A stretch of 64,000 nt of DNA from Bacteroidota bacterium (lineage in GTDB: Bacteria > Bacteroidota > Bacteroidia > Bacteroidales > JAGONC01), in assembly GCA_022711405.1 (NCBI GenBank), contig JAKLFC010000007.1:62001-126000 (forward strand), written 5' to 3'. This document shows, piece by piece, positions 8,634-17,419 of this stretch; within the stretch, counting starts at the first letter, position 1; the number at the start of each line of letters is the position of its first letter. The translations under genes were made by a program, and so were the position numbers. The notes under the pieces are model-generated. The model had not been told where the DNA came from. It worked only from the letters and a program-made list of their open reading frames with translations, and ran no database searches.

Positions 8634-8659
8634 TTCAGATCAGGTTACGATTCAGTACA

Positions 8660-8667
8660 CAAAAATA
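8660..8667 (-). promoter_or_regulatory. -7 box for the M48 lipoprotein gene
   Basis: CAAAAATA on the plus strand reads TATTTTTG on the minus strand, matching TAnnTTTG, 27 bases upstream of the ATG at 8633. I see no convincing -33 TTG at the right distance. Confidence 0.5.
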
Positions 8668-8709
8668 AGATTAAAATCATTGATTTCATGTATCATTTGC
8701 TTTTCCTTT

Positions 8710-8717
8710 TAACTTTG
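8710..8717 (+). promoter_or_regulatory. -7 box for the NUDIX gene
   Basis: TAACTTTG matches TAnnTTTG and lies 15 bases before ATG 8733. It overlaps the ORF extension upstream of that ATG, which argues for the shorter protein. A -33 element is not clear. Confidence 0.55.
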
Positions 8718-8732
8718 ACCGATTTTGCACCC

Positions 8733-9362
8733 ATGGCATTCCAAGACCTCATCGATCATCTTACGTACAGGCTCAGTCAGCCATTACCTGGATTTGCCGC
8801 TCATCTGACGATGGCTTCCCAGTCGCGGCTGAAATGGCTCATGGAAGGCATGGATTCGTCAAACGCAAAAAAAAGTGGCGTTTTGATCCTTATCTATCCG
8901 GATCAAGACGGTCCCACAACGGTAGTGATCCAGCGTCCGGACTATGATGGCATGCATGGGGGGCAGGTGAGCCTGCCCGGTGGAAAGCGGGAGGAATCCG
9001 ATGCCACCCTTATCGATACGGCTCTCCGGGAAACTCAGGAAGAACTTGGGGTGCCCTCTGCTTCCGTCACTGTCATCGGTACGTTGACGGAGCTTTACAT
9101 TCCTCCCAGCAATTACCTGGTGCTCCCGGTGGTTGGCTTTACCCGGGAAAAGCCAAAGTTCACCCCCGATCCCGTGGAGGTGGAAAAAATCATCGAAATC
9201 CGCATTGGACAGCTGTCAGATCCCAGCTACAAAACCACTCAGGAGATAAACGTGCACGGCTTTGTTCTTACTGCCCCATGTTATACCATCCATGGTGCGA
9301 CCATATGGGGTGCGACGGCGATGATCCTGTCTGAACTGGAACAGGTAATTCGTACCTCATAA
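8733..9362 (+). CDS. NUDIX hydrolase, CoA pyrophosphatase-like (NudL/YeaB type)
   Basis: Cleaves nucleoside-diphosphate linkages, probably of CoA or a related molecule; 209 aa, cytoplasmic. The Nudix box is in GGKREESDATLIDTALRETQ followed by EELGV, with the REtxEExG core intact. The upstream VSLPGGK wording is that of the NudL/CoAse group (UPF0035). Start set at ATG 8733 (MAFQDLIDHL), because a -7 promoter word covers the codons before it. The gene runs alone and converges on the OsmC gene. Substrate is inferred from family wording only. Confidence 0.88.
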   Translation: MAFQDLIDHLTYRLSQPLPGFAAHLTMASQSRLKWLMEGMDSSNAKKSGVLILIYPDQDGPTTVVIQRPDYDGMHGGQVSLPGGKREESDATLIDTALRETQEELGVPSASVTVIGTLTELYIPPSNYLVLPVVGFTREKPKFTPDPVEVEKIIEIRIGQLSDPSYKTTQEINVHGFVLTAPCYTIHGATIWGATAMILSELEQVIRTS

Positions 9363-9416
9363 ATTCCAAATTCCATTTTACAAATTCCAAATAAATCACA
9401 ATATCCAAATTCTAAT
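9361..9416. repeat. AAATTCCA word repeat
   Basis: Near-copies of AAATTCCA (9362, 9370, 9382, and TATCCAAATTCT near 9400) begin at the stop of the NUDIX gene, in the spacer between convergent genes. Confidence 0.55.
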
Positions 9417-9486
9417 ACTGCTGAACCTTCGTCACTTCGTTCCTCAGGACAGGCCGTTTCCCGCCTCCATCTTCACAAGTATCTTT

Positions 9487-9529
9487 CTCCTTTCGCCTCT
9501 CTCCTTTCTCCTTTCTCCTCTCTCTTAAT
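9487..9529. repeat. CT-rich TTTCTCC word repeat
   Basis: Copies of TTTCTCC and CTCTCTCC run up to the stop codon of the OsmC gene. They are the same word class as 6162-6201, but without an obvious purine-rich complementary arm. Confidence 0.6.
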
Positions 9530-9949
9530 TCACTCCGAAAGCACCTCAATCTCATAGGTGACCGCTGCTGATTTGCGCAGCATCGCTGAAACTCCGCAGT
9601 ATTTTTCCTGAGAAAGTTCAACTGCCTTCTGAAGTTTCTCAAGGGGCAGGTTCTTACCCTTGAAGATGTACACAATATGGATCTTTTTGTACACTCTGGG
9701 ATGTTCATCCGTTTGTTCTGCTTCGATCTTCATGTCGAAGGATTCCAGCGGCACGCGCATCTTTTCCAGCAGAGAAACCACGTCCATCCCCGTGCATCCT
9801 CCCAGAGCAGCAAGGGTCAGCGGCTTGGGCCGCGGGCCCTGGTCCTTGTCTCCCGCTTCGGGAGCTGCATCCATCCGGATGGCAAAACCATTGACATCAG
9901 CATCAAAGGCCATTTTGCCGTTCCACTTAATTCTTACTTTGGTACTCAT
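9530..9949 (-). CDS. OsmC/Ohr-family peroxiredoxin-like protein
   Basis: OsmC-fold protein, 139 aa, cytoplasmic; family members reduce organic peroxides with two cysteines. Cys52 stands in LAALGGCTGMDV and Cys118 in QEKYCGVSAML, the two expected positions. The sequence is nearer to YhfA-type OsmC proteins than to Ohr, and their substrate is not established. Start at ATG 9949 (MSTKVRIKWNG). It is flanked by word repeats on both sides and appears monocistronic. Confidence 0.88.
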   Translation of the reverse strand: MSTKVRIKWNGKMAFDADVNGFAIRMDAAPEAGDKDQGPRPKPLTLAALGGCTGMDVVSLLEKMRVPLESFDMKIEAEQTDEHPRVYKKIHIVYIFKGKNLPLEKLQKAVELSQEKYCGVSAMLRKSAAVTYEIEVLSE

Positions 9950-9960
9950 TGTTCTATTGT

Positions 9961-10054
9961 TAAACTGTCAAATTGTTAAATTGTTAAATTGTTAAATTGT
10001 TAAATTGTTCATCGTTAGAGGGTTCTATCGCTACATCGCTACTTCGTTACATCG
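9961..10054. repeat. 8-bp tandem repeat TAAATTGT x6, then CATCGTTA words
   Basis: TAAACTGT, CAAATTGT and four exact TAAATTGT units occupy 9961-10008 with perfect 8-base phasing. A second word family follows (CATCGTTA, TATCGCTA, CATCGCTA, CTTCGTTA, CATCGTTA) up to the stop of the TonB receptor gene. Confidence 0.8.
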
Positions 10055-11992
10055 TTATATCTTGACATTCACTCCGCCGGTGTATGACCGCCCCGGATTA
10101 GGATAATACCTGATCACCTGATAATCAATATTGAACAGGTTATCTATCCGGAAATAGATGTCCAGATCGCACACCTTCAGATCCCAGGTGCAGCCAATGC
10201 TTATCCTGCCGATGCTGAACGCCGGCAGGGATTCCGAATGGTCCTCCAATGTCGCCCTGGATCCCGTGAAGGACTGCGTATAATCCATATATGCCCGACT
10301 GTAGCCAATCCTGACATTGATCGTTCCCATGTGTTCAGCCACATACGGTAGCTGCTTCCTGAAGTTATCCGCCTCTTTGTTCTCATTGATTGAGCGTGTA
10401 AAGGAATAGGATGCATCCAGGTTGGCCTTTACTTTCCCAATGTCACCGAACAGTTCGAGCCGGCTTTCCATTCCGGTGGATCGAACACGCTGGACATTCT
10501 GAGGCGACCAGAAATAAGGATCATCCGGATCCGGTACCCATCGGATCCAATCATCGATCATGGAGTGGAAATACGTGATGGAAAAATCGTCCAGGATGGG
10601 TAGACCATTATGGTCAGGATTCAGGCACATGGTGATTTCTTCATTCCAGCTTTTCTCAGGTTTCAATCCGGGATTTCCCCCGGGTTGCCAGTAACGTTCA
10701 TTCAATGTGGGGCTACGGTAATTATGAGAAATGCTCATCTTCAACATCAGGTATTTTCCTGCTGGCCCTTCCAAGCCTACTGATGGTGTGAAAGGTTCGT
10801 CATAATCCTCGGTCCACCCCTGCCGCAGGTTCAGATCGATCTTCCATCCCAGCTTTGGAAATACATATTTGGCAGCCAGGAACAGGCTGCCCTGAAGTTG
10901 ATCTTTCATTCCGGAATAATAACCGGAACTGACTTTTGAATACCTAAGGTCGCCTGCACTGTTCAATTCGAACCGCTCCGATAGCCGGTATTTTTCACTG
11001 ACTTCCACTGTCAGGGTCTGTGTCCGGATCTTACTGTCGATATTATCCTCGGGATAAACCTCACTGAGTTCCGTATATTGCAGATAATCATTAAAATATG
11101 CAGCCCTCACATGTAGGACGGAATGCGTTAGCGTTTTTTTCCAGGTGAACAACCCGCGAAGGAACCGGTCGTGCTGATCGGCATTCTCCAGCGGATAAGT
11201 AAGACTTCCAGGTATCTCCCGGTCCATGAACTGGTACCAGAGATTAAGAATGAACAGGTTGTTACCATTCATGGAATGGGATAATGTTCCCATGAATCCC
11301 ATCCCCCTTTGAACCGCATTGTCCAGTGTATCCTTTGGTTTATCCTGTTTTGTATTATCGGTATAGGTAAAATTATTTTCAGCCGAAAGCAGGAATGCGC
11401 CTGCACGGAAGTACCAGCTGGCATTGGAGAACAAAACGGACAGGTTTGAACGCAGTGCACGAAAGCTGCCATACTCGATACCCGCATTCAGGTCTCTTTG
11501 CCTGCGAAAGTCCGGTTCATTTGTCAGATGGATTCCTCCTCCGATGTTACCCTCGCCAAAGACTGAGCTGGTACCTCCGTGAAGGATGTAGATCTTGTCA
11601 AAGAGACTTACCGGGAGCAGGGAAAGGTCGGTTTGCCCATTGTTGACAGGATTCAGTGAAATGCCATTCCACAAAAAGCCGGTATGGTTCGAAGAAGTTC
11701 CCCTGAAGGTGACTGTCGAAAGGTTGCCGGGATTATAAGACTGTACCTGTATGGAGGTCCGTTGAGCAATGAGATCGGTGAGCATCCTGTTCTTGTAGGC
11801 TGAAAGAGTAGCCGTATCAATGATCCGGATATTTGTTCCGATTGTGTTTTCAAAAAGCCTGGGCGCCTGAACAGATACCTCCGGAAGAACAATGGCAGTA
11901 TCAGGTGTCAGGGCCGGCTGTGAAAGCAACTGAGGCATGGCAGGGATGATCGCCATGAATGTGATCAGGATTATGTAAGCTTTAACGTTCAT
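10055..11992 (-). CDS. TonB-dependent outer-membrane receptor (BtuB-like plug and barrel)
   Basis: Outer-membrane transporter, 645 aa. Signal peptide at residues 1-25; a short segment rich in Pro and Val (VLPEVSVQAPRLFENTIGTN) is followed by the plug (IDTATLSAYKNRMLTDLIAQ; VTFRGTSSNHTGFLWNGISL; GGTSSVFGEGNIGGGIHL) and a 22-strand type barrel ending in an aromatic-rich strand. Start set at ATG 11992 (MNVKAYIILI); the open frame begins 12 bases earlier at a TTG. No SusD partner, carboxypeptidase-like N-terminal domain or riboswitch is seen, so a small ligand such as a cofactor or chelate is more likely than a glycan, but the ligand is not known. Confidence 0.9.
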   Translation of the reverse strand: MNVKAYIILITFMAIIPAMPQLLSQPALTPDTAIVLPEVSVQAPRLFENTIGTNIRIIDTATLSAYKNRMLTDLIAQRTSIQVQSYNPGNLSTVTFRGTSSNHTGFLWNGISLNPVNNGQTDLSLLPVSLFDKIYILHGGTSSVFGEGNIGGGIHLTNEPDFRRQRDLNAGIEYGSFRALRSNLSVLFSNASWYFRAGAFLLSAENNFTYTDNTKQDKPKDTLDNAVQRGMGFMGTLSHSMNGNNLFILNLWYQFMDREIPGSLTYPLENADQHDRFLRGLFTWKKTLTHSVLHVRAAYFNDYLQYTELSEVYPEDNIDSKIRTQTLTVEVSEKYRLSERFELNSAGDLRYSKVSSGYYSGMKDQLQGSLFLAAKYVFPKLGWKIDLNLRQGWTEDYDEPFTPSVGLEGPAGKYLMLKMSISHNYRSPTLNERYWQPGGNPGLKPEKSWNEEITMCLNPDHNGLPILDDFSITYFHSMIDDWIRWVPDPDDPYFWSPQNVQRVRSTGMESRLELFGDIGKVKANLDASYSFTRSINENKEADNFRKQLPYVAEHMGTINVRIGYSRAYMDYTQSFTGSRATLEDHSESLPAFSIGRISIGCTWDLKVCDLDIYFRIDNLFNIDYQVIRYYPNPGRSYTGGVNVKI

Positions 11993-12093
11993 TTTGGACA
12001 ACAATACGGTTTGCGGTTACGTATAACCGGCAACTGACACCCGACAGATTGCTAAAATATTTAATTAAAGCATTCGTTGTATTATTAATTCCG

Positions 12094-12101
12094 TAAATTT
12101 G
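12094..12101 (+). promoter_or_regulatory. -7 box for the small lipoprotein gene
   Basis: TAAATTTG matches TAnnTTTG, 31 bases before ATG 12132. The TTG codon that would open the longer frame at 12099 is the end of this box. Confidence 0.5.
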
Positions 12102-12131
12102 CACTTCACAAAACCTATTGGTATTACGGTG

Positions 12132-12380
12132 ATGTTAAGGAAAATAAATAAGATGTCTTTTATAACGGCCATCCTGTTCTCCTTAACAGTGATAATTACA
12201 GGAGGGTGCTCATTCCCTAACTATACTCCTGAAAAAGTGAGATATACTACCAAGCCTACCACCACCTCCAAATACAAAAAAATTAGCAGGAACCACTCCA
12301 AACCCGTTGTAAAACAGACCTACCCTCTCGAAAAAAAGTACATTATTCCCCATAAGCGTTCATCTACCCCGCCCTGGTAA
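12132..12380 (+). CDS. Small predicted lipoprotein, function unknown
   Basis: An 82-aa protein from ATG 12132 (MLRKINKMSF). A hydrophobic stretch ends in the lipobox-like VIITGGC. The mature part is Lys-, Thr- and Pro-rich (TTKPTTTSKYKK; HKRSSTPPW) and basic, without a recognisable domain. I do not recognise it. It is preceded by a -7 box and followed 21 bases on by the broken hydrolase gene, with which it may be co-transcribed. The basic low-complexity tail could bind cell wall or nucleic acid, but nothing in the sequence proves that. Confidence 0.55.
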   Translation: MLRKINKMSFITAILFSLTVIITGGCSFPNYTPEKVRYTTKPTTTSKYKKISRNHSKPVVKQTYPLEKKYIIPHKRSSTPPW

Positions 12381-12401
12381 TTCCCGAAGTAATTTACGCT
12401 T

Positions 12402-13465
12402 ATGTTTCCAATCCATTACACCCGTTATATCTTCTGGAATTTTGCAGATGTGAATGACCTGTGGCGTTTTCCCTATCATGTCATTAAAAAAGGAGATGAT
12501 GCCTTCCGGTTTGAGGTTTCCCCCGGATGGCCCCTCTCAGAGTTCCGGCAGGTTTTGGCGATCAGAAGAGGGATTCCCTGAACGAGTTTCTGCATCATCA
12601 TAAGACCCTTTGCTTTCTGGTTATCCAGGATGACAGGATCATCTATGAAAAATACTTCGACGGATATACTCCTGAGATCATCTTTCCTTCCTTCTCGGTG
12701 ACAAAATCTTTTGTATCAGCCCTGACAGGAATAGCTATCGGAGAACAGAAAATCACTGGCACGGATCAGAAGGTGACCGATTTTCTGCCCTGGATCGAAC
12801 AGAGCGGATTTCAACATGTTGCCATTGAGCATCTGCTGAACATGAGGTCAGGCATCCGTTTCAATGAGAGTTATTCCAATCCGTTCGGTGACGCTGCAAG
12901 GTTCTATTACGGGATCGATCTGAAAAAATTCGTCTCGAAACTGAAGATCAAAGAACCTCCCGATCTGCGTTACCATTACAATAGCGGCAATCAACAACTG
13001 CTTGGATTCATCATCGAAGAGGCGACAAAGATGAAAATCTCCGGATACCTTGAGCAAAAGCTCTGGCAACCCCTCGGTATGGAACACGACGCTACCTGGA
13101 ACATCGATTCAGAAAAACATGACAACGTAAAGATGTTTGGATGCTTAAATGCCACTCCCAGGGATTTTGCCAAATTTGGACGACTCTACCTGAACCAAGG
13201 AAACTGGAATGGGAGACAGATCATACCCCGGGAATGGATCAGACGATCCACCAGCATTATCAATGATTCCCGCGATCAGGACGGGTATCCGTTCACCTAC
13301 AACTGGCGCGTGCTACAGGGCGAAGAATCCTTCTTTGCAAAAGGACTGCTGGGGCAATACATATTTATCAACCGTCCCAAAAAACTGATCATGCTTCGTT
13401 TTGGCAGAAAATACGGCGGAATTGACTGGGCAGACTTTTTTGACCAGATGTCGCAGATGCTATGA
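12402..13465 (+). CDS. Beta-lactamase-fold serine hydrolase (class C related), frameshifted
   Basis: Serine hydrolase of the penicillin-binding/esterase superfamily. The intact open frame is 12527-13465 with the SxxK motif SVTK (Ser57 of that frame), YNSGNQQLLG and the C-terminal FFAKGLLGQYIFI. The first 41 codons lie in another frame: ATG 12402 encodes a stretch including RYIFWNFADVNDLWRFP, wording typical of the N-terminus of this family. The frames meet at a run of five C (12520-12524). One extra C would join them as SPRMAPLRVP. So either a base was lost, making a pseudogene or phase-variable gene, or this is a sequencing error. No signal peptide precedes the N-terminal segment. It converges with the MORN gene with 4 bases between stops. 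Confidence 0.8.
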
Positions 13466-13469
13466 CCGT

Positions 13470-14261
13470 TTACTTACCTTTTTCAACTCCGTCAACGAAC
13501 CATGTTTCTTTTACCAGTTTGCCATTTTCATCATACTCCTGCCATTTACCTTCTTTCCTATCGTCTTTATAAATTCCTGATAACTTGATATTTCCATTGT
13601 TGTAATATTCCTTATGGAATCCTGACAGGATGCCATCATGGAATTCTTCCTCGGTCTGGAGCTTCAACTGAGGGTAATAGGTCCTCTGGATCCCATCAAG
13701 CCTACCCCTGGCATATGAATACACGGCTATGACATTTCCATCCTGATCGTACCATTTGGAAAGACCGTGTTTTTCACCTTTATCATACATCGTCTCTTCC
13801 ATGATCTTCCCGGGCATTTGCTCATAATAGACGGTCTTTATCCCATGATAAACGCCATTCCTGTAATTAATCACCTGTTGCTTTTGCCCTCCCCTGAGAT
13901 ATTTAACAGATGTTCCATTCAACAGTCCATTTTTATAATCTGCCTCTTCAAAAACGTACCCTCTGGAATCAATACCAACGGTCAATCCATCTTTTTTGCC
14001 ATTTTTGAAATTGGAGATCTCCGAAAGCGTTCCACCCTCCTGGCGCGTGATCCAGGTTCCTTCCCGCCGCCCGTTTACGTATTCCCCCTTGCTCGACTTG
14101 TCGGCAGACACCTCGATCCATGTGCCCTGCTTCAGGCCATTAGCGTCGGTTTGATTGGTAAGGGTATCAACTACCGGGAAATCCTGCGCCCCTGCCAGAA
14201 TCCCCGTCCCCAGAAGGATCATAATACCTATGGATTTTCTCAGCATGATGTTCAATGTCAT
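13470..14261 (-). CDS. Secreted MORN-repeat (YwqK-like) protein
   Basis: A 263-aa exported protein. The signal peptide MLRKSIGIMILLGTGILAGA is followed by about eight MORN-like repeats of about 23 residues, each with a core like NGxxxGxxxxYYxxG (NGRREGTW, NGKKDGLT, NGLLNGTS, NGVYHGIK, DGILSGFH, DDRKEGKW). Databases often label this family a YwqK-type antitoxin, but the protein is secreted and no toxin partner is present, so I do not take that as a function. It starts 5 bases after the rimO stop and is probably the second gene of the rimO operon. A start at ATG 14246 is also possible. Confidence 0.8.
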   Translation of the reverse strand: MTLNIMLRKSIGIMILLGTGILAGAQDFPVVDTLTNQTDANGLKQGTWIEVSADKSSKGEYVNGRREGTWITRQEGGTLSEISNFKNGKKDGLTVGIDSRGYVFEEADYKNGLLNGTSVKYLRGGQKQQVINYRNGVYHGIKTVYYEQMPGKIMEETMYDKGEKHGLSKWYDQDGNVIAVYSYARGRLDGIQRTYYPQLKLQTEEEFHDGILSGFHKEYYNNGNIKLSGIYKDDRKEGKWQEYDENGKLVKETWFVDGVEKGK

Positions 14262-14266
14262 TTAAC

Positions 14267-15574
14267 CTAAACAACGTCACCAAAAATATCAAAACTTTCA
14301 ATACCGTTTATCCGTACCGGATAAAAATACCCGGGTATGCAAACCGATCGTTCCTTATTGATCAACACCTCATTATCAATGTCCGGTGAATCGTGTTCTG
14401 TTCTTCCAATATAATATATTGAATCTTCTCTATCAACTAAAACATTTATTATCTTATTCAGTTTATTTTGATTCAATTCATATGATATTTCTTCCTGTAC
14501 CCTCATAATTTCATTTGCATACTCTTGTTTTATTTTATCAGGAATATTATCCTTAAATCCATAAGCAGAAGTATTTTCTTCATGCGAATAGGTAAAAATT
14601 CCCAATCTGTCGAACCGGTATTGCTTTACAAATTCCAGCAGTTCCATGAACTCCCGTTCTGTTTCACCTGGATAGCCAACGATTAAAGAGGTTCTTACGG
14701 CAATACCCGGGACCTGTTTCCGGATGGTATCAAGTAAATCCAGGGTTTGGGCCGATGAAATACCCCGTTTCATGGATGAAAGAATACGGTCGCTGATATG
14801 CTGTACCGGCAGGTCGATATATTTACATACATTCGGAAACTGATGGATAACACGGAGCAGGTCGGCCGGGAAACCAGCGGGATAGGCGTAATGAAGTCTG
14901 ATCCATTCCAGGCCTTCGATGCCCGCCAGTTTTTCAATGAGCCGAGGCAATGTTCTCTTTTTGTACAGGTCGGCACCGTAATAGGTCAGGTCCTGGGCAA
15001 TCAGTATCAGCTCTTTGACACCACCTCCGACCAGGTTCCGAGCTTCCATGAGGATCTCTTCCTCAGGTCTGGAGATATGTTTTCCGCGGATCAGCGGGAT
15101 GGCGCAGAACGAACACTCGCGGCTGCATCCTTCTGATATCTTCAGGTAAGCATAATGGGCCGGCGTAGTCAGGATGCGTTCGCCCACCAGCTCCTCTTTG
15201 TAGTTGCCGCCCAGCGAATCAAGGATCGCAGGGGCATCATCAACGCCAAAAACACCATCCGCCTCGGGGATCTCCTCCATGAGCTCTTCCCTGTAGCGCT
15301 GGGCCAGGCATCCAATGACCAATACTTTTTCAGCATTACCATTCTTCTTTTCCTGGATGCACTGCAGGATGGTATCGACCGATTCTTCCCTCGCGTCATG
15401 AATAAAACCACAGGTATTGATCACGATGACAGATGCTTTCTGAACAGAAGGATCCTTCAGGATCGAAAAGCCATTTCGCTCGAATTGTTTAAGCAATTTC
15501 TCTGAATCTACAGTGTTCTTCGAACAGCCCAGGGTGATCATCCTGAGGGTTTTATCCGGTCTTTTCGTTCTCAT
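14267..15574 (-). CDS. rimO: Ribosomal protein S12 methylthiotransferase RimO
   Basis: Radical SAM enzyme that adds a methylthio group to an Asp of ribosomal protein S12; 435 aa. N-terminal UPF0004 domain with Cys17, Cys55 and Cys89 for one 4Fe-4S cluster; radical SAM motif CSRECSFC (Cys150, Cys154, Cys157) for the other; C-terminal TRAM domain. Wording such as ITLGCSKNTVDSE and SEGCSRECSFCAIPLIRG separates RimO from MiaB. The C-terminal 60 codons (about 14390-14570) are much richer in A and T than the rest. It has a -7 box 18 bases upstream and leads a probable operon with the MORN gene. Confidence 0.96.
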   Translation of the reverse strand: MRTKRPDKTLRMITLGCSKNTVDSEKLLKQFERNGFSILKDPSVQKASVIVINTCGFIHDAREESVDTILQCIQEKKNGNAEKVLVIGCLAQRYREELMEEIPEADGVFGVDDAPAILDSLGGNYKEELVGERILTTPAHYAYLKISEGCSRECSFCAIPLIRGKHISRPEEEILMEARNLVGGGVKELILIAQDLTYYGADLYKKRTLPRLIEKLAGIEGLEWIRLHYAYPAGFPADLLRVIHQFPNVCKYIDLPVQHISDRILSSMKRGISSAQTLDLLDTIRKQVPGIAVRTSLIVGYPGETEREFMELLEFVKQYRFDRLGIFTYSHEENTSAYGFKDNIPDKIKQEYANEIMRVQEEISYELNQNKLNKIINVLVDREDSIYYIGRTEHDSPDIDNEVLINKERSVCIPGYFYPVRINGIESFDIFGDVV

Positions 15575-15591
15575 GGACGGAGATTGGCCTG

Positions 15592-15599
15592 CAAAGATA
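15592..15599 (-). promoter_or_regulatory. -7 box for rimO
   Basis: CAAAGATA reads TATCTTTG on the minus strand, matching TAnnTTTG, 18 bases before the ATG at 15574. Confidence 0.5.
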
Positions 15600-15707
15600 A
15601 CAGAAAGAACTCCGCGGGGATCATTCAGCGCACAGAATCCAAACGACGAAATTACGCAGAACCAAATTTCTGATTACCTTAGCGCTCGGATTGCAAGGTA
15701 AAATACG

Positions 15708-17342
15708 ATGCATATGAAAAAGTGGATTCCATATTTGCTCATGTTGTTTATTCTTTTTCACGCCGCTCCCGTGGCTATGGGTTATCCGGGTGAGGTGATC
15801 CGTTCTTTTTCCTCTCCCGGAGAGTTTCCGACAGGTCTGGCCTTTGACGGAAATTACCTGTGGGTAGCCGACCGTTACGTGGATAAGATCTTTTGTATTG
15901 ATCCTGCAAACGGAGTGGTCATACGTTCGATCCCCTCACCCGGTTATTGGCCGGCAGGACTGGCCTGGGATGGTCAGTACTTATGGAACATTGATTTCCA
16001 GGGCGGACTGCCACTCTCGGAGAACTACAATGCGCAGATCTACCAGCTGGATCCTGTGACCGGCAACATCCTTCATACGGTTCAATCCCCTGCGGGTATC
16101 ACGCACGGACTGGCATGGGACGGAGGCTATCTCTGGTGCACGGACAGCGATGCGGAGGAGATCATCCAGTTCAGTCCCCGGGACGGAACCACCATCCGTT
16201 CCTTTTCCTCACCGTCGGTCGATCCGAGAGGCATCACCTATGACGGAAACTATCTCTGGGTTGCTGACAGGATCACGAATGAAATTTACATGATGGATCC
16301 GGTTACCGGTTCAGTGCTGCTGATCACCAGCACCCCGGGAGAATTTGCCATGGACATGTGCTTTGACGGCAACTCATTGTGGATCGCTGATGATCAGGAC
16401 AACAAGATCTATGAATTAAAGGCAAGGGACGATGAAAGATTCATCCGCTATAACGAAAGGCATGCCATCGTCACCTTCCGCCACGTCACCACCAATTTCG
16501 GTCCCGGAAAGGTTTTAACATCGGATGTGCACCTGGCCGTCCCTGAAAAACGGGACAGTCAAGATATCATGGGAGAAATCCGGTTCTCCCCTGCCCCGGA
16601 TGAGTACATCACTGACCGCTGGGGCCAGAGAACAGCATTGTACCACACAGAAGACATCCAGGCAGGAGAACAGGTTGAGGTCCAAATGGTGACTGAAGTT
16701 AAGACCTATGCGGTCCGTTATTTTATTTTCCCCGACAGGGTGGGTTCACTGAGCGATATCCCTGAAAGCATTTCATCGAAATACCTGGAAGACAATGAAA
16801 AGTATCAGATCCATCATCCGGTGATCCGGCAGGCGCTGGAAGAAGCTATCTCAGACCAGGACAATGTGTACTGGATCGTGCGTCACATTTATAATTACAT
16901 CAACGATCACATGTATTATGAGATGACAGGCGGATGGAACACTGCCCCCACGGTTTTGAGCCGGGGAAACGGATCTTGCTCGGAATATACCTTTGTATTC
17001 ATTTCCATGTGCAGGGCTGCCGGTGTGCCCGCACGCTATGTCGGATCGGTTGTAGTCCGGGGGGATGATACCAGCATGGATGATGTCTTTCACCGCTGGG
17101 TGGAGGTGTACCTGCCCAACTTCGGCTGGATCCCTGTCGACCCTTCAGGAGGGGATAGCGATTCTCCGCGCGGGCAGGCCATGGGGATCGGCAACCTGTC
17201 GAACCGTTTTCTGATCACCACGCAAAGCGGCGGCGGATCGGAAACCATGGAGTGGACCTATAATTCGAACGAATTCCGGACCACTGAGCCTAAAACCCAT
17301 GTGGTGAGTGAACATTTTGGAGACTGGGAGAAAGTTAAATAA
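15708..17342 (+). CDS. Exported beta-propeller / transglutaminase-like fusion protein
   Basis: A 544-aa protein with a signal peptide (cleavage near HAAPVAMG). Residues 30-245 hold five repeats of about 45 residues with the core GLAWDGxYLWxxD and a DPxxGxxxxS segment, resembling NHL/YncE-type propeller blades. After a linker comes a transglutaminase-like domain with the full triad: Cys424 in GNGSCSEYTFVF, His462 in VFHRWVEVY and Asp478 in IPVDPSGG. Such domains act as cysteine proteases or amidases in bacteria. The propeller may bind a cell-surface partner. Start at ATG 15708, or the second Met three codons on. No T9SS C-terminal signal is seen. The true substrate is unknown. Confidence 0.85.
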   Translation: MHMKKWIPYLLMLFILFHAAPVAMGYPGEVIRSFSSPGEFPTGLAFDGNYLWVADRYVDKIFCIDPANGVVIRSIPSPGYWPAGLAWDGQYLWNIDFQGGLPLSENYNAQIYQLDPVTGNILHTVQSPAGITHGLAWDGGYLWCTDSDAEEIIQFSPRDGTTIRSFSSPSVDPRGITYDGNYLWVADRITNEIYMMDPVTGSVLLITSTPGEFAMDMCFDGNSLWIADDQDNKIYELKARDDERFIRYNERHAIVTFRHVTTNFGPGKVLTSDVHLAVPEKRDSQDIMGEIRFSPAPDEYITDRWGQRTALYHTEDIQAGEQVEVQMVTEVKTYAVRYFIFPDRVGSLSDIPESISSKYLEDNEKYQIHHPVIRQALEEAISDQDNVYWIVRHIYNYINDHMYYEMTGGWNTAPTVLSRGNGSCSEYTFVFISMCRAAGVPARYVGSVVVRGDDTSMDDVFHRWVEVYLPNFGWIPVDPSGGDSDSPRGQAMGIGNLSNRFLITTQSGGGSETMEWTYNSNEFRTTEPKTHVVSEHFGDWEKVK

Positions 17343-17408
17343 TGTTGCAAGTTGCAGGTTGCAAGTTGCAAGTATAACCTGAAACCTGTAACCTGTAACC
17401 TGAAACAT
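17343..17408. repeat. GTTGCAAG / ACCTGTAA word repeat, imperfect inverted arms
   Basis: Left arm 17344-17373 repeats GTTGCAAG/GTTGCAGG; right arm 17376-17406 repeats ACCTGAAA/ACCTGTAA. The right arm read in reverse complement (GTTTCAGG, TTACAGG) resembles the left, so the two could form a loose hairpin. It begins at the stop codon of the upstream gene. Confidence 0.75.
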
Positions 17409-17419
17409 AAGTACGGACC

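Noticed and set aside
11993..12131. Cobalamin riboswitch upstream of the BtuB-like TonB receptor
   Set aside because: Only about 100 bases are available before the divergent promoter and no B12-box wording is visible.
13470..14261. Toxin-antitoxin system suggested by the YwqK antitoxin family label
   Set aside because: The protein is exported, consists of MORN repeats, and has no toxin gene beside it.
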